Positions 1 to 10,398 of a DNA stretch of 28,771 nt are shown one piece after another. The notes under the pieces were generated by a model. It saw only the letters and a program-made list of their open reading frames with translations. It was not told where the DNA came from and made no database searches. This stretch comes from Calocera cornea HHB12733. Its lineage: Eukaryota > Basidiomycota > Dacrymycetes > Dacrymycetales > Dacrymycetaceae. The position numbers and the translations under genes are program-made. The stretch lies in contig KV424035.1 in NCBI GenBank assembly GCA_001632435.1, positions 71,929-100,699 on the forward strand, written 5' to 3'. Positions within the stretch are counted from its first letter, which is position 1, and every line of letters begins with the position of its first letter.

Positions 1-110
1 TCTCCCATTTCAAGCTATTTGCCAAAATTCTAACTTGCTCTTGCCTTGATTCATTGCAGCCTAATATAATTTATATTTCAATGCAGACTACCTGTGCACT
101 CATATTATTG

Positions 111-140
111 TTAGGGTTGGGGTATAGGGTTAGGGGTTAG
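111..140 (+). repeat. Telomere-like degenerate TTAGGG patch
   Basis: About 30 bases are made of imperfect TTAGGG-type units: one TTAGGG, then a TTGGGG variant, then TAGGG, TTAGGGG and TTAG. Fungal telomeres are normally (TTAGGG)n. This patch is short, degenerate and flanked by unique AT-rich sequence on its left, so it looks like an interstitial telomere-like sequence and not a chromosome end. Confidence 0.5.
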
Positions 141-224
141 CTGAATTTTGCTTCCCTTGTGTGGCAGCGCAAATAGCTTCCGCTCTGAGGGGACCCTTCT
201 CTTGAAGGGCGACGCGGACCTCGT

Positions 225-239
225 CACGTGCGCCACGTG
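225..239. promoter_or_regulatory. Paired CACGTG E-boxes
   Basis: Two exact CACGTG palindromes lie at 225-230 and 234-239, with start points 9 bp apart. CACGTG is the core site for bHLH regulators such as Cbf1/Pho4-type proteins. They sit about 1.1 kb before the SFP1-like ATG, so assigning them to that gene is inference. Confidence 0.35.
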
Positions 240-958
240 GGCACGCAACGTGCGCGGCTCCACTGCCACTGGTCTGTTTGCTTCATTATAGATGCAGGCG
301 CGTGCGATGCCCTGGGCTGCGGCGCGGGCAGAGCACTGTTACCGGATAAGGGATGAATTGAAGTGATGGGGGCTCTAGTTCGGCAGGGGAGGGGAGAGGG
401 GGGGTTGCCGTAACCCGATTGGGCGACGGGGACGCCATGAAAGCGTATGAAGTGCTAGCCTGTGGCTCGTTGATGACAAGGAGGCAAAAGAGGGCTAGAG
501 AGGGAGCGGAGGCATTCAATTGCAACGGGGGAAGTCTGTTTCGCTGCTGGTACTGTATACGGAAGCTTCGAAGCATCACGGCACCGGGGAGGGGCGCGGC
601 GCGGAGAGGGAGCAACCTTGTGTGCAGTGCAGGGTCTGGCGGCATGGGGCCCGTGTGCTTGGGGCTGGCTGGAGTGTGAAGATGGAAAGCCTGTGGAAGG
701 ATATGGATGGGAAAGCTTGTTGAGGGGGGGCAGTGGATACATTTTGCGATGGCGGTGGAATGCGAGTGAATGCGGCGGGTGGTCCCGCGGGAACGGAAAG
801 GGTAGAAGGGGCCTCTTCCCTGGATGGCGCACACGGCCCAGAACGTCAGAAGGCGAGGGTGGGCAACGGAGGGTTCCCAGGTGAAGAGCCCGGCTGATAG
901 GGATGGGGGGAGGGGGTGTGGGTGGCACAGGCGCGAGGGATGGGGAGATGGGAGGGAA

Positions 959-978
959 GCGTGTATGCGCATACACGC
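959..978. repeat. Perfect 20-bp palindrome
   Basis: The sequence GCGTGTATGCGCATACACGC equals its own reverse complement over 20 bases with no spacer. It lies about 340 bp before the SFP1-like start codon, at the edge of the C/T-rich promoter tract. It could be a dimeric regulator site or a cruciform-prone element. No known factor is assigned. Confidence 0.5.
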
Positions 979-1319
979 GACTCGCTCGCGTTCCCCCTGG
1001 CACCGCTCACCTCGTCCCGCGACGCCCCTACTCCCCCCCCACACACCACGTAGATGGACTCCCGGTAGCAGCCCTCCTCTTCACACACCTTATATCAAGC
1101 CCCCCATCGTCACTCGCATGCCCAAACTACAATCCCCCCAAAGCCCCCCCTCCCCCTAGTACCCCCATCACCCCCTTCCCCCCCCTACCAACCGCTAGCT
1201 TGTCTCCTCCCCTTCCCCACCTTCCCCCCTTCTAACAACGCGCGACTTCCTGCCCGTTCCCCTACTTCCACCACCCTGCACTCGTTACTCCCCCGTCCCC
1301 CATTCCCCGGACTCTCAAC

Positions 1320-2479
1320 ATGGCCACCGTCGCGCCCCTCGACATTCAGAACTGCAGCAACGCCTTCCGCTCCTCTTCATTGAGCGAGTCGGACGACCAA
1401 CTGATGCTGTACGAGTCCGTCTCCCAATGGCGCGACACAATGGAGATCGAGTGAGTGACCCCCCTCCTCCCAACCCTAACTTCGCTCCCGGGCCCCTAGT
1501 GTTCGCCCGATGCTCATCGCCTTTGTTCGCATCGCAGAATCACCCCCGCTTCTCCGCATCTCGTCCCTAGCGTCCTCTCGCCGTCTTCCTTCCAGTACCC
1601 GCCGTCAATGCAGTGGGAGGGCACCTCCCCGCCCACCCCAGCCCTTTTCGACGCGTGGCCCGCCGTCGAGCAAAACTACGTGAGTCTTACCATGCGTTTC
1701 ACACTCGGTGGCCTTCTGATCTGACGCATCATATCAGTGCAAGGACTTCACATGCTGCGGCCTGGAACTGCCGGGCCTCCACGAGCTCCTCCAGCACTAC
1801 GAGGAGCGGCACGTCCAGCATCAGCAGTTTTCGGATGACGAGAGCATGCTCACCTCGCCCATCACCCCCCTGACTTCCTCGCCGCGTTCTTCCGTGGGTC
1901 CCGAGGGCCCCGCCACGCCGCCCCCGTCCTCCTTCCCCTACTCGCCGACGGACATGAAGTTCAGCTACCCACCGTACGCGGCCTACCCCGTCTCAGGCTT
2001 CTACAACCCGGAGTTCCCCGTGTCTGAGCCCTACACGGCCGCCCTGCCTCACGTCCCCAGCCTGGTGCCGGAGTACGACGTGATGCAGGGGTTCGACCCG
2101 CTCGACCACGACTCGCCGGCGTACTCGGTCCCGCCGTCGCTCGTCAACAAGCCCCTGCCCCAGAAGCCCCAGGGCCTCGGCATCACCATCCCGAGCATCG
2201 ACACCAAGGAGCTCACCGCGGGCCCGCTTGCTGGCCGCAAGGTCAAGTACGGCAAGGACAGGAAGTCCAAGAAGGACGACGAGCTGCCTGAAGGCCAAAA
2301 GAGGGTCAAGCCCTTCAAGTGTAAAGTGAGCATATACCTTGCTTGTCTCCAGTCTTGACACTGACAGTGCTACGCAGGTTCCAGGCTGTACCAAAGCCTA
2401 CCTTAACTCCAATGGTCTTCGGTACCATATGCAAAAGGGGACATGTGTCCTCAGCGGGCCTGCGCCCGAAGACGCCTAA
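1320..2479 (+). CDS. SFP1-like C2H2 zinc finger transcription factor (4 exons)
   Basis: Exons are 1320-1450, 1538-1679, 1738-2325 and 2378-2479, all with GT-AG introns of 52-87 nt, giving 320 aa. The first ATG follows a C-rich leader. Two separated fingers are visible. The first starts at residue 92 with CKDFTC and ends HYEERH. The second is split by intron 3: KPFKCK precedes it, and VPGCTKAYLNSNGLRYHM with a final C instead of the second His follows. Widely spaced fingers and the NGLxYH motif are typical of the Sfp1 family, which in yeast controls ribosomal protein genes and growth. Between them lie a Pro/Ser/Tyr-rich linker and a basic GRKVKYGKDRKSKK stretch that may be a nuclear signal. 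The family call rests on motifs; the target genes are unknown. Confidence 0.75.
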
Positions 2480-3897
2480 TATTGATCTTATTCGCGACCG
2501 GCTGCGCGTTGATCGACCAATGTGAGTGACCTCCCTCTTTGCTGCCTGGCCAGCTGCTCATCGTCCTTGCAGAAAAGTAATACGTGTTCCATATAGAACC
2601 CTCGCCTCAGTCTCCTCTCGCTTTACACTCGTACTACCAATTCCTCTCAGGGTTGCATTGCTATAATCAGGCAAGGAGTCGTGCGAGTCGAGTCTCTCCT
2701 TTGGATGTGCTACTGTCTGTGTTGTGTATATATGTCTCGTCGCTCTCTTGTCTCCTTGACCCTCTTCCCTTTCGCCTTCGTTCTGTTACAATACTGTGTC
2801 CATGTAGTCCATAACCCTCACCATCATCTCTCCATGCTCCACCTCATCGCGTACTATAGGCAATCCAAATTGAAGTTAATGTTGGCACGTTGCGAGCTTT
2901 TCCGCGCGAGCAGCTGTTGATTGACTGGCACGTCTGGCACGCGCGTCGACACTGCTGTTCGTGCCGTCGAGCGCGTCGGTGCACAAGGTTCGGGGTCCCC
3001 GGGGCCAATCGCTTAATTCCCCACTCGCATCGCAATGCCATGACGGACGCCGAGCCGGAGCATAACTTGCACGCGTCAAGCAGGCGACTTTAGCGCGGGC
3101 CGTGGCACTGGCATGGTGTCTGTTATTCAGTCTAGACCTCGCTCGCGGCGAGGCTAAACGCAACAACAACGGGCGAGCCTAATCCGCCCATAGAGACAGC
3201 TGTCGGCACATATTGGCGTCTCGACTATTTCAAGGCCCGTCGATTGGCTTCACTCACGTATTTACGTACCAGATCGGGCGAAATCTGCGGGTGTACGAGA
3301 GAAAAGCGGTGCACACAGAAGCGTTGCACCTGGTGCGGGAAGCTGCGCGGCGACGAGCAGCGCACGACGAGGAACGATACAACCAGCGCTCGGCCAATAC
3401 AACGGGTGAATCGGGTGCGCGAAACGCGCGCACGGCGTGCTCGGTCCGTGCGCACGTCGTCGTCCATTACGGCATGCCCTTTTCACGCGCCCGGGCGGCA
3501 GTCGTACGACAAGCGTAAATGGCCGCGATTGTATTCTACCTATTCCACTGTACAGTCTCCCCGAGCCCGCACAGGCCCGCGTTCTCACGCTCGCGGACGG
3601 ATGCGATCCTGGTTGCACTCGGGCCGCCCCTGTCCACCCCGATGCACGCGGGGGGAGGTCTGGGTCGAGCGGCTGAGATCGCGCAGGCTGCTGTCGACGG
3701 CCTTTGGCTCGGGAGCTTCGTCCGCCCTGGCGCGCGTTTGTGCCGTGCGTGCGGGGGGTGTGATGACTAGCGCTCGGTTGCTCGATGTGGAACGTGATGT
3801 GCAACCTACTCGGCTGGGGAGGTGGAGGAATCGACCGGCGAAACAATGTCACATAGGGGCAATGGACACCTCCATCGACGGAGTGACCGAACCGCGC

Positions 3898-4290
3898 CCA
3901 TCAGCGCGTCGTCTCGCACGGGGCTATTGTACTGCCATTGTCTCACAAGTTTTCGATGCGCGGAAACGAACAATGTCATCAACTAGAACATCCCCGCACA
4001 AGCGCCACTAATCACATTCACAGCGTTGCTCCGTTGACCATCCCGGGGGTTTGGACAATCGGCAAACGGCCCTTTCGCAATTGTTCCCAGGATGCGGTGC
4101 TGGCTGAGAAGCAAGCGCTTTGGCCGCACTGCAAAGGCAACAGTCCGAATGGCGACAGGTCGCGTACATCGCAGGAACCGCCGATTTCCCACGTACACTC
4201 TCTCAAGACGCGCCGACGCGGGCTCCGTGGAGAACTGATTCGAAGGTATGCACCAATATGGAAACCTCCTACAGAAAGCTCGGCGACGTT
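3898..4290 (+). repeat. Diverged direct repeat, copy A
   Basis: This segment aligns by eye, with gaps, to 4791-5150. Shared blocks in the same order include CGTCGTCTCGCACGGG, ACTGCCATT, GTTTTCGATG, TGTCATCAA, GTTTGGACAATCG, TTCGCAATTGTTCC and GCTGAGAAG, followed by a weaker match near the end (TACCAA..ATGG..AAAC..CT.CTAC). Neither copy keeps an open frame throughout. No terminal repeats or target-site duplications were found, so the element class is unknown. Confidence 0.75.
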
Positions 4291-4790
4291 ATATGCCGGG
4301 TATTTATGCTCCTACATTGCCGCTGCCGTATGGCCGATAATGATTCTCGTGGCGACGCTCTAGAGCCAGTTCAGCGAATGACGGGTTCGATGATGTTGTG
4401 AATGAACAGCTCCAATGACGGTTTTGAGCTACGACCTTACCTACGGCAATTTCAGATGATGCTACGAGGACGCCTCCGACCTTTTCAAGAACAGCTCCAA
4501 TGGCATCGAGCGCATCCGAGACCTGTCTCAATCACTGTGGGAGGCGGCAATATGACGCGGCGGTACCTGCGAGGAGGCTCGAAGTCACCCCTTCCCTTGC
4601 CACTCACGTTCGCCCAATCTCCACTCTTGATCTGACCTGTGTACTACTATCCAAACGCACCAGAGTGGAATCCATTCATCCATTGAAAGCACTGCACACG
4701 GATTGATTATGCGCTTTCTGCTGTTTCATACACGTCCCAGGATAACTGCAAGTGCACACGTTCGTCGAAGGCGCTGCCAGAACACCTCGA

Positions 4791-5150
4791 TCAGCCCGTC
4801 GTCTCGCACGGGCTGTTAGACTGCCATTATCTCGCTGGTTTTCGATGACCAAAACGATTATTGTCATCAATTAGAATACCCCGTCAACAAAACACATTTT
4901 CGCTGTGTTGCCTAGTTGATCGTCCAAGGGTTTGGACAATCGACAGTCGCCATTCGCAATTGTTCCAAGCATCCGGTGCTCGCTGAGAAGGAAATGACCG
5001 ATGTACAGACATCACAGGCAGAATGGCGAAAGGCCAGTCATCGAGGGAAGGATTGATGCTGCGCACTTTGTCCCAACATCCCGACATCGCCTTGGAGCGG
5101 GTTTATCAGCGTTGTACCAAATGGGGAAACTCTTACAAAGAACTCGGTCA
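4791..5150 (+). repeat. Diverged direct repeat, copy B
   Basis: This is the second copy of the unit at 3898-4290, in the same orientation and about 0.9 kb downstream. Exact matches of 9-16 bases are separated by substitutions and small gaps. Some of the differences are C-to-T or G-to-A transitions. This fits an old tandem or nearby duplication that has been decaying, possibly a relic of a mobile element. Confidence 0.75.
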
Positions 5151-7555
5151 CTCTGAAACGTGGGCGTTTGTGGCCGTATGTTGACAAAGACGCGCCCACC
5201 CACGAGTGGAAAGAGAGCGGCCGGGAGGCCAGCGGGTCATTGTCGATCATTGCTTCCCTGTCGCACCAAGAGTGCGGGGCTGAATCCCGAATCGGAGGGC
5301 TTACACCGGAACGCGCGCAGTGAATCATTGGGGCGCGAACAGAAGGAGTAAGACAAGCGCATTACTGCCAGCATCAGATTTGGAGCTGGTCAACGTCATG
5401 GGGTTGACATCAATGAACGCGGCATTGACCGAAATGACCACATGAGCGCCCACATTCGGAGGAGGGCGAGTTGGAATTGGAAAGAGCGCTTTGCTGGGGT
5501 TGGAGAACGGGCGGCAGCTTCCGGAAGGCCCGATGACGGCGGCTGTTTTCAGGCATGTGCTTCTCTATGAAGTGGGTGGCGCACGGTGTTGTCCACTCCT
5601 GTCGCGGCAGCCGTTGCGAAAGGGGCGGGCCCAACCCAATCGTCTATTCGCTCGCACTAGCCCCGTCTCTAATCTCCATATGATTACGGCACTATACGGC
5701 ACTCCTATGCGGCGGTGAAACCTGTCTACTCCGCTGGCTCAATATTCTCTCGAACATACATTGGTCCCTGGTTATAATAAGGACAGGGTGCGGCGAATTG
5801 GTGGGGCAAGCGTTCAGTACGGAGGTCGGGTGTGTAAGTAACCGGGTCAGCATGACGACCGTAATGACGCCTGAGCGGCCTTCGAACCTATACATCTCTT
5901 CGAGAGGGTACAGGGGCTGGTTGGAGCGCCGTCGAACCATGCGCTCCTGAATTACGTGATTCAGAGGTTGCATGAGAACGTGGTAGAATACGGGTTTACC
6001 GTATTACCACAACTTGAATACTCCGTTCTTGGCTGATCAAGTACGCACCCTTTCTGGCAAGGCGATCTGCTGTGCGCTTGGCCACACAGTTGTTGCACGA
6101 TGCGCAGGAGGTGCGGCCTCCGGTGCACTTGTGGTCAAATATATCCCTAGGGCCTCTATTCAAAGCCCATACGTTCTTGTAACGGCATCTGGGTTATGAC
6201 TGACCCTATACATCGCTTTCGTCAATGTATTAGTGGAGGCGTAGAGGTGACCCTGGGGCTCAACATGGCTTGCAGCAGCGAAACATATTGCACGAGATCA
6301 CGTTCGTCTGTCATGAGTCGTTATCCAGCCCAGGCGTTTCACGTTGGTCTGCGATGCACACGCTGGTGCAGACCCAAATCAATGGCTCTGCTTCGAACGT
6401 TGCTCTGTGTCGGACCACGGCCATCATCAAAGCCATCGAATGAAGGCAACGATACACCACTGAGGATATCGGCGAAAGAGCTGAATACGCGGTTTGCCGG
6501 CCCATGAATATCCCAGGGCGACGACGTTGAGTGTCAAATAAGATACTTACTTGCAGGTGAAGAGCGGTACTTTTCCGTGATGTCGGTCTGACCCGGTGCA
6601 TGGGGTCCGACGCCTCGTCGACTGGTGATTTTTATGTGATAAGGGAAATCCCGCTCTAGATAAGAGTTTCTAACGCGTGCGGACATCACAGAGTCCGGTA
6701 ACGCTCAATGCAATGACTGACAGGGGCAATCCACGGTGATTGCCATCTTGAGCGACCTGGAAACCGATTATGGGAAGTACAAGGTTCTCGCCGGAGCTTA
6801 TCCATCAGTTTCAACATCTACGGGGCCCACAGATCCCATGATAAGCGGGCCCGGCATTTCCCACCAAACTTTCGCCACAGTTGAAGATGACCCTCCCGGC
6901 GGATGTCGCCTTGTCGAGGATCACCAGTCGGCTCCGGGAGAGCGGGCGCGCCAGAAGGGCCGAAGCAGGCCAGGGACCGGCAATCAGTATCACAGGAAGA
7001 CGGTGTGGGGCTCTTCGCCCGATAAATGATAGAAGCGTGGTAGGAAAGCCGATTGCAGGCTGCGCTTACTACTCACGCGAGAATCTGAGAATCTGCGGGC
7101 ATCAAGGGCGCCCCGGCGGGCAAGCCGGACCCCCCTATCGCTTAAACGGGAAGGTGCAACATCAACGGAGGATAGCGGGCCCCCTGATGATCGCCGCACT
7201 ATCAATGGGCCGACGCTGCTGGCGTATTGCGCGCGCGCGGATTGCACAGCGGACTCGGGATACCCTGTGGGAAATCCGACGCTCGAAGGCGGTGGAATGC
7301 GACCGAACCGTTCGTGGCTTGTTGCTTCACAACTCCTCGGAACATGCCACGTAAACGCGGGCCCAAGCCAGCGCCGTCCCCCGCGTTCGGTTAGCAACCT
7401 TGAGCTTCTTCTTGCGGTACATGTTCCTCACGCTATGCGCTACCGACCACGTATCAGAACACGGCGCGAGGGATCCTCGGCGGATTAAATGATCGACGAG
7501 CTCGGGAGACCGGCATGCCGAAATCGAGATTATAATACAGTAGAATGGAAAAGTG

Positions 7556-7575
7556 CCGGAAACCGGAAACCGGAA
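7556..7575 (+). repeat. Short CCGGAAA tandem repeat
   Basis: Nearly three units of CCGGAAA occur head to tail (7556-7562, 7563-7569, then CCGGAA at 7570-7575) near the right side of the gene-poor block. A related CCGGAA/TTCCGG cluster occurs at 26586-26623. The tract is short and could be chance or a minisatellite seed. Confidence 0.4.
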
Positions 7576-8298
7576 GCGAGGGCGGCGCGGCGGCTTATTC
7601 ATATTACTGCTATCAGTTACAGTATTGTGATCGATTCGAAGTCGGCTCAGCAGGAAATTAAGCAGGTAGGCCGGGACGGAAGGTCGCTATGCAGAACCAA
7701 ACAGAAGGGGCAACGCGAAAGCGGGAATGCTGAGTACGTACGGGACAGGGGGAGGAGAAAGGTCGGAAGAAGCTTATTAAAGTAGGGACAAGTCGAAATG
7801 TCATTTCAACTTAAGTTAGTAGTTACAAGTGGTACCGGTACCATCAGGGTCCACAGTCCGCCTCGGCAACTGGGCAATCACTTCGGCGACCTCCGCAAAC
7901 GGGGCATCCGGGGAATTTGTCTCGAGGTGCATGAGCGGAGGCATAAGTTGTATCCGCCCACGCGCATTCTGCACCCGCCCATGTGGTCGTCGCACGGCCA
8001 CTAAGTGATGCTTCCGTTGACTCTGCCTCCACTGGGCCCCGAGGAGCGCTCCCCCGGCTCGCACCCCTATTCGACTTGGGCATTTCGCCTGACGCTCCCC
8101 GGCTCGCCATCCCCTCTCTCCTCCCCCATAACCCGCACCCCCACGATCCCCGCACCCCACCACCCCGACCTCGGTCCCGACCCCGGCATCGACCCGACCA
8201 CCACCACCACCACCACCATCACTATCACCACCCCGTCCCTTCCCCCCTCTCTCCTCCACCCTACCACAACCCCCAAAGGGAACGAGAAGGAGAAAGAG

Positions 8299-10398
8299 AT
8301 GAAGGAAACGGAGAGCATGGAGCACACGAGCAAGCGAAATATGATCTTCTTCATCCAGTCCCCCGGGCGCGACACAGGCAGCAGCTACTCGGACTCGCAC
8401 GACTCGCCGGAGAGCGACGAGAACGCAGGTGTGCAGAACGGGCAGCATACTTCCGCAGCAGTAACAGCAGCCGCCACCCAGCCACCCACCGCCGAGGCAC
8501 CTGGGTCGTCTAGCCCTGCGCCGAGGCAGATCGGCCCGGTACGGACGAAGAGCAGGCGGCAGATACACCCCCATGCCATGCCGACCCGCGCCATGAAGCA
8601 CACGAGCGCGAAGACCCGCGTGCTGGGAAACGGGCACCAGCGCCCCGCGCCGCCTGTGCAGAGGCAGAGCTCGGAGAAGAAGCTGGCGAGCGCACCGCCC
8701 GCCAGGCGCGCGGATAGCGACCCGCTGCACGGGCCGCAGAAGGCCAAGGCGAAGCAGGAGCCTGTGGTTGTGCCACCATCGCAGGCGGTGGCGGCGAAAC
8801 CTGTCCTCCCGCCTGGGGTTGGCTCGCCACAGGTCACTCGCCGGCGAGAACCCGAACCTGCTCCGGCCGTTCGTGGGAGCCCTTCCTCTTCTCCTGCTGT
8901 GTTGAAGGCTCCCCCGCCTACCCCTGCATCGGTGATGAACACGCGGCCGCTCCCTGCTGTTTCGCCCTCGCGCTTGCGCGTGCCGCCGCCCACACCGGTG
9001 ACCGTCATGCAGCGCAACCTCCCCCCTCCCCCGCCTCTTACCGTTGCGCCCGCACCGCAGGTGGCGAACCATCATGGTCACCCGACATCCCACCGCTCTC
9101 CGCCGCCACCCGCGTCCCCTGTCGACGACGCAGACGACGACGATGACTCGGAGTGGTTCGACTCTGACGCCGAGACGGAGGACGAGGAGGCCGAAGCGGA
9201 GGCCGCGAGGCAGGCCGAGCTTCAGCGCGCGGCCGAGGAGGCGCAGAGGCAGCGTGAGATGTTCAGCAAGCGACGCACGCCCTCCCGCGTCGAGCTCGTC
9301 GAGCTGGGCCGCATTGGAGGCGGCCTGTCGAGACTCTTCCACCCGGACCCGAATATACTCCAGTCGGACTTGTACCGCACACAGAGCGCGGTGGACGCTT
9401 CGGCGAGGAGCACAATGACTGAGCGGCTGAAGGCGAACAAGTCTGCTGTGGAGCTCCGGCCTAATGGGGACGCTCCTACGGCGGTGTCCGGCGAAGGCAG
9501 GAAGCACCCAGCTCCGCTCAAGCTGAGCAAGAGCTCTGCTGCCCTCCCGACCGTGCAGAACCAGAGTGTTACCGCTGGCGAGAGCGTGACAAGCAGCACG
9601 CGCGGGTGGATCCTCAAGGGCCGTCCGGAGGACGACGAGGAGAGCGAGACGGATGTGGAGGAGCCCGAGGACCTCGGCATGTCTAGGAGTATCGCCCAGC
9701 AGCGTCTGGAGGCGTTTGCGAGCCGCAGTCGGTCCCGTACGGGCTCGAAGAGGCAGACGCCGCCCACTCCTCTGCGTTCGTCCACGGAGCCTCCCCCGCC
9801 TCCTCAGCCTGCGGAAGCCGAGCCTCCTCCGACGCGCACTTCCCCGACGCGCAACGGGAATCATCACCAGGCTAGCTTCGCCCCGGTCAAGGCGAGCGAG
9901 CCTGAGCACGCCCCACCGCAGCCCATCGACTTTGCACCCCCTCACCCGTACAACCAGCGGATCGCCCCGCAGAACACGCCCCGCACCGCCGCACGGATCA
10001 TGATGGCTGATGAGCTGTCCGAGTCGGTGCGCCGGCAGCTGCTGTGGATGCGCGCCAGCCGCGCCACAGGCTTCCCCAACATCATACCCCGCGTGCAGTC
10101 GCAGGACGACGTGGTGCGCCACCCTCCTCGGCCTACGCGCGGGCTGGTGGACGATGTGCGGGGGTCGGCCCCTCAGCCGGGGCACGGCGGGCTGATCGGC
10201 GATGTGCGGGGATCAGTGCCGCAGCCGGAGCACGGCGTCCCCGCTGCGGAGAACGCGAGGCGGCGGTCGGCCGTCGCCGGCCTGCGGCCGCTGACCCCGC
10301 TGGAGCGCACCGAGCAGAAGCAGGCCAACGCCCTCCAGCGTACGCGCAGCCTCGCCGAGGGCCTGGCGCACCACGACTTCCATATCGCCGGCTGGTAG
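8299..10398 (+). CDS. DUF3295 / MKS1-like regulatory protein (single exon)
   Basis: A 699-aa intronless frame starts at ATG 8299. The frame is open further upstream to ATG 8008, but 8008-8298 encodes a Pro/Thr low-complexity string and has the C-rich look of a promoter, so I prefer 8299 (or 8317). Visible features in order are an early hydrophobic KRNMIFFIQSP motif followed by Ser/Asp-rich sequence; a long Pro/Ala-rich disordered part; an acidic DDDDDSEWFDSDAETEDEEA block; a Glu/Ala/Arg coiled-coil-like run; GRIGGGLSRLFHPDPN; and near the C-terminus ADELSESVRRQLLWMRAS. The last motif, with the acidic block and early FFI motif, resembles fungal DUF3295 proteins related to yeast MKS1, a regulator of nitrogen and retrograde signalling. 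The assignment is from remembered motif patterns, so function is tentative; the gene itself looks real. Confidence 0.7.
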   Translation: MKETESMEHTSKRNMIFFIQSPGRDTGSSYSDSHDSPESDENAGVQNGQHTSAAVTAAATQPPTAEAPGSSSPAPRQIGPVRTKSRRQIHPHAMPTRAMKHTSAKTRVLGNGHQRPAPPVQRQSSEKKLASAPPARRADSDPLHGPQKAKAKQEPVVVPPSQAVAAKPVLPPGVGSPQVTRRREPEPAPAVRGSPSSSPAVLKAPPPTPASVMNTRPLPAVSPSRLRVPPPTPVTVMQRNLPPPPPLTVAPAPQVANHHGHPTSHRSPPPPASPVDDADDDDDSEWFDSDAETEDEEAEAEAARQAELQRAAEEAQRQREMFSKRRTPSRVELVELGRIGGGLSRLFHPDPNILQSDLYRTQSAVDASARSTMTERLKANKSAVELRPNGDAPTAVSGEGRKHPAPLKLSKSSAALPTVQNQSVTAGESVTSSTRGWILKGRPEDDEESETDVEEPEDLGMSRSIAQQRLEAFASRSRSRTGSKRQTPPTPLRSSTEPPPPPQPAEAEPPPTRTSPTRNGNHHQASFAPVKASEPEHAPPQPIDFAPPHPYNQRIAPQNTPRTAARIMMADELSESVRRQLLWMRASRATGFPNIIPRVQSQDDVVRHPPRPTRGLVDDVRGSAPQPGHGGLIGDVRGSVPQPEHGVPAAENARRRSAVAGLRPLTPLERTEQKQANALQRTRSLAEGLAHHDFHIAGW

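Larger units (their letters stand above)
1..1319. promoter_or_regulatory. Non-coding upstream region of the SFP1-like gene
   Basis: I see no convincing gene here. The long open frames on both strands are low-complexity and overlap one another in G-rich sequence. The region holds a telomere-like patch (111-140), two CACGTG boxes (225-230 and 234-239), a G-rich stretch (about 720-960), a perfect palindrome (959-978), and then an almost pure C/T tract with CCCCC runs from about 1020 to 1319. Such pyrimidine-rich tracts just before the ATG are common in basidiomycete core promoters, so 1020-1319 is probably the core promoter and 5' leader of the next gene. Confidence 0.6.
2480..8298. other. Gene-poor block with decayed, partly repetitive sequence
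   Basis: About 5.8 kb has no reading frame that I can defend. Open frames are short, overlap on both strands, and resemble no family I recognise. Composition shifts repeatedly between GC-rich and mixed sequence. Two diverged direct repeat copies (about 3898-4290 and 4791-5150) and a short repeated 13-mer (4405-4417 and 4491-4503) suggest remains of mobile or duplicated DNA. Recognisable transposase or reverse transcriptase motifs are absent. The last 290 bases (about 8008-8298) are C-rich and probably form the promoter and leader of the next gene. The first 100 or so bases are likely the 3' UTR of the SFP1-like gene. Confidence 0.55.

Noticed and set aside
286..1044. Open frames of 182-252 codons on the minus strand in the first kilobase
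   Set aside because: They are Pro/His/Ser-rich, overlap other open frames, and cover the promoter of the SFP1-like gene. No domain is visible.
3244..4011. 255-codon open frame in the gene-poor block
   Set aside because: Arg/Ser/Thr-rich, no recognisable motif, and it runs into the diverged repeat copy. It overlaps an antisense open frame of similar quality.
6736..7029. A 97-codon open frame that could be part of a decayed mobile-element protein
   Set aside because: No transposase, integrase or reverse transcriptase motif is visible, and the neighbouring frames are equally open.
7816..10185. A 789-codon open frame on the minus strand, opposite the DUF3295-like gene
   Set aside because: It is Arg/Gly/Leu low-complexity sequence with no motif, as expected when GC-rich codons of a real gene are read from the other strand. 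The plus-strand frame has coherent acidic, coiled-coil and C-terminal motifs.
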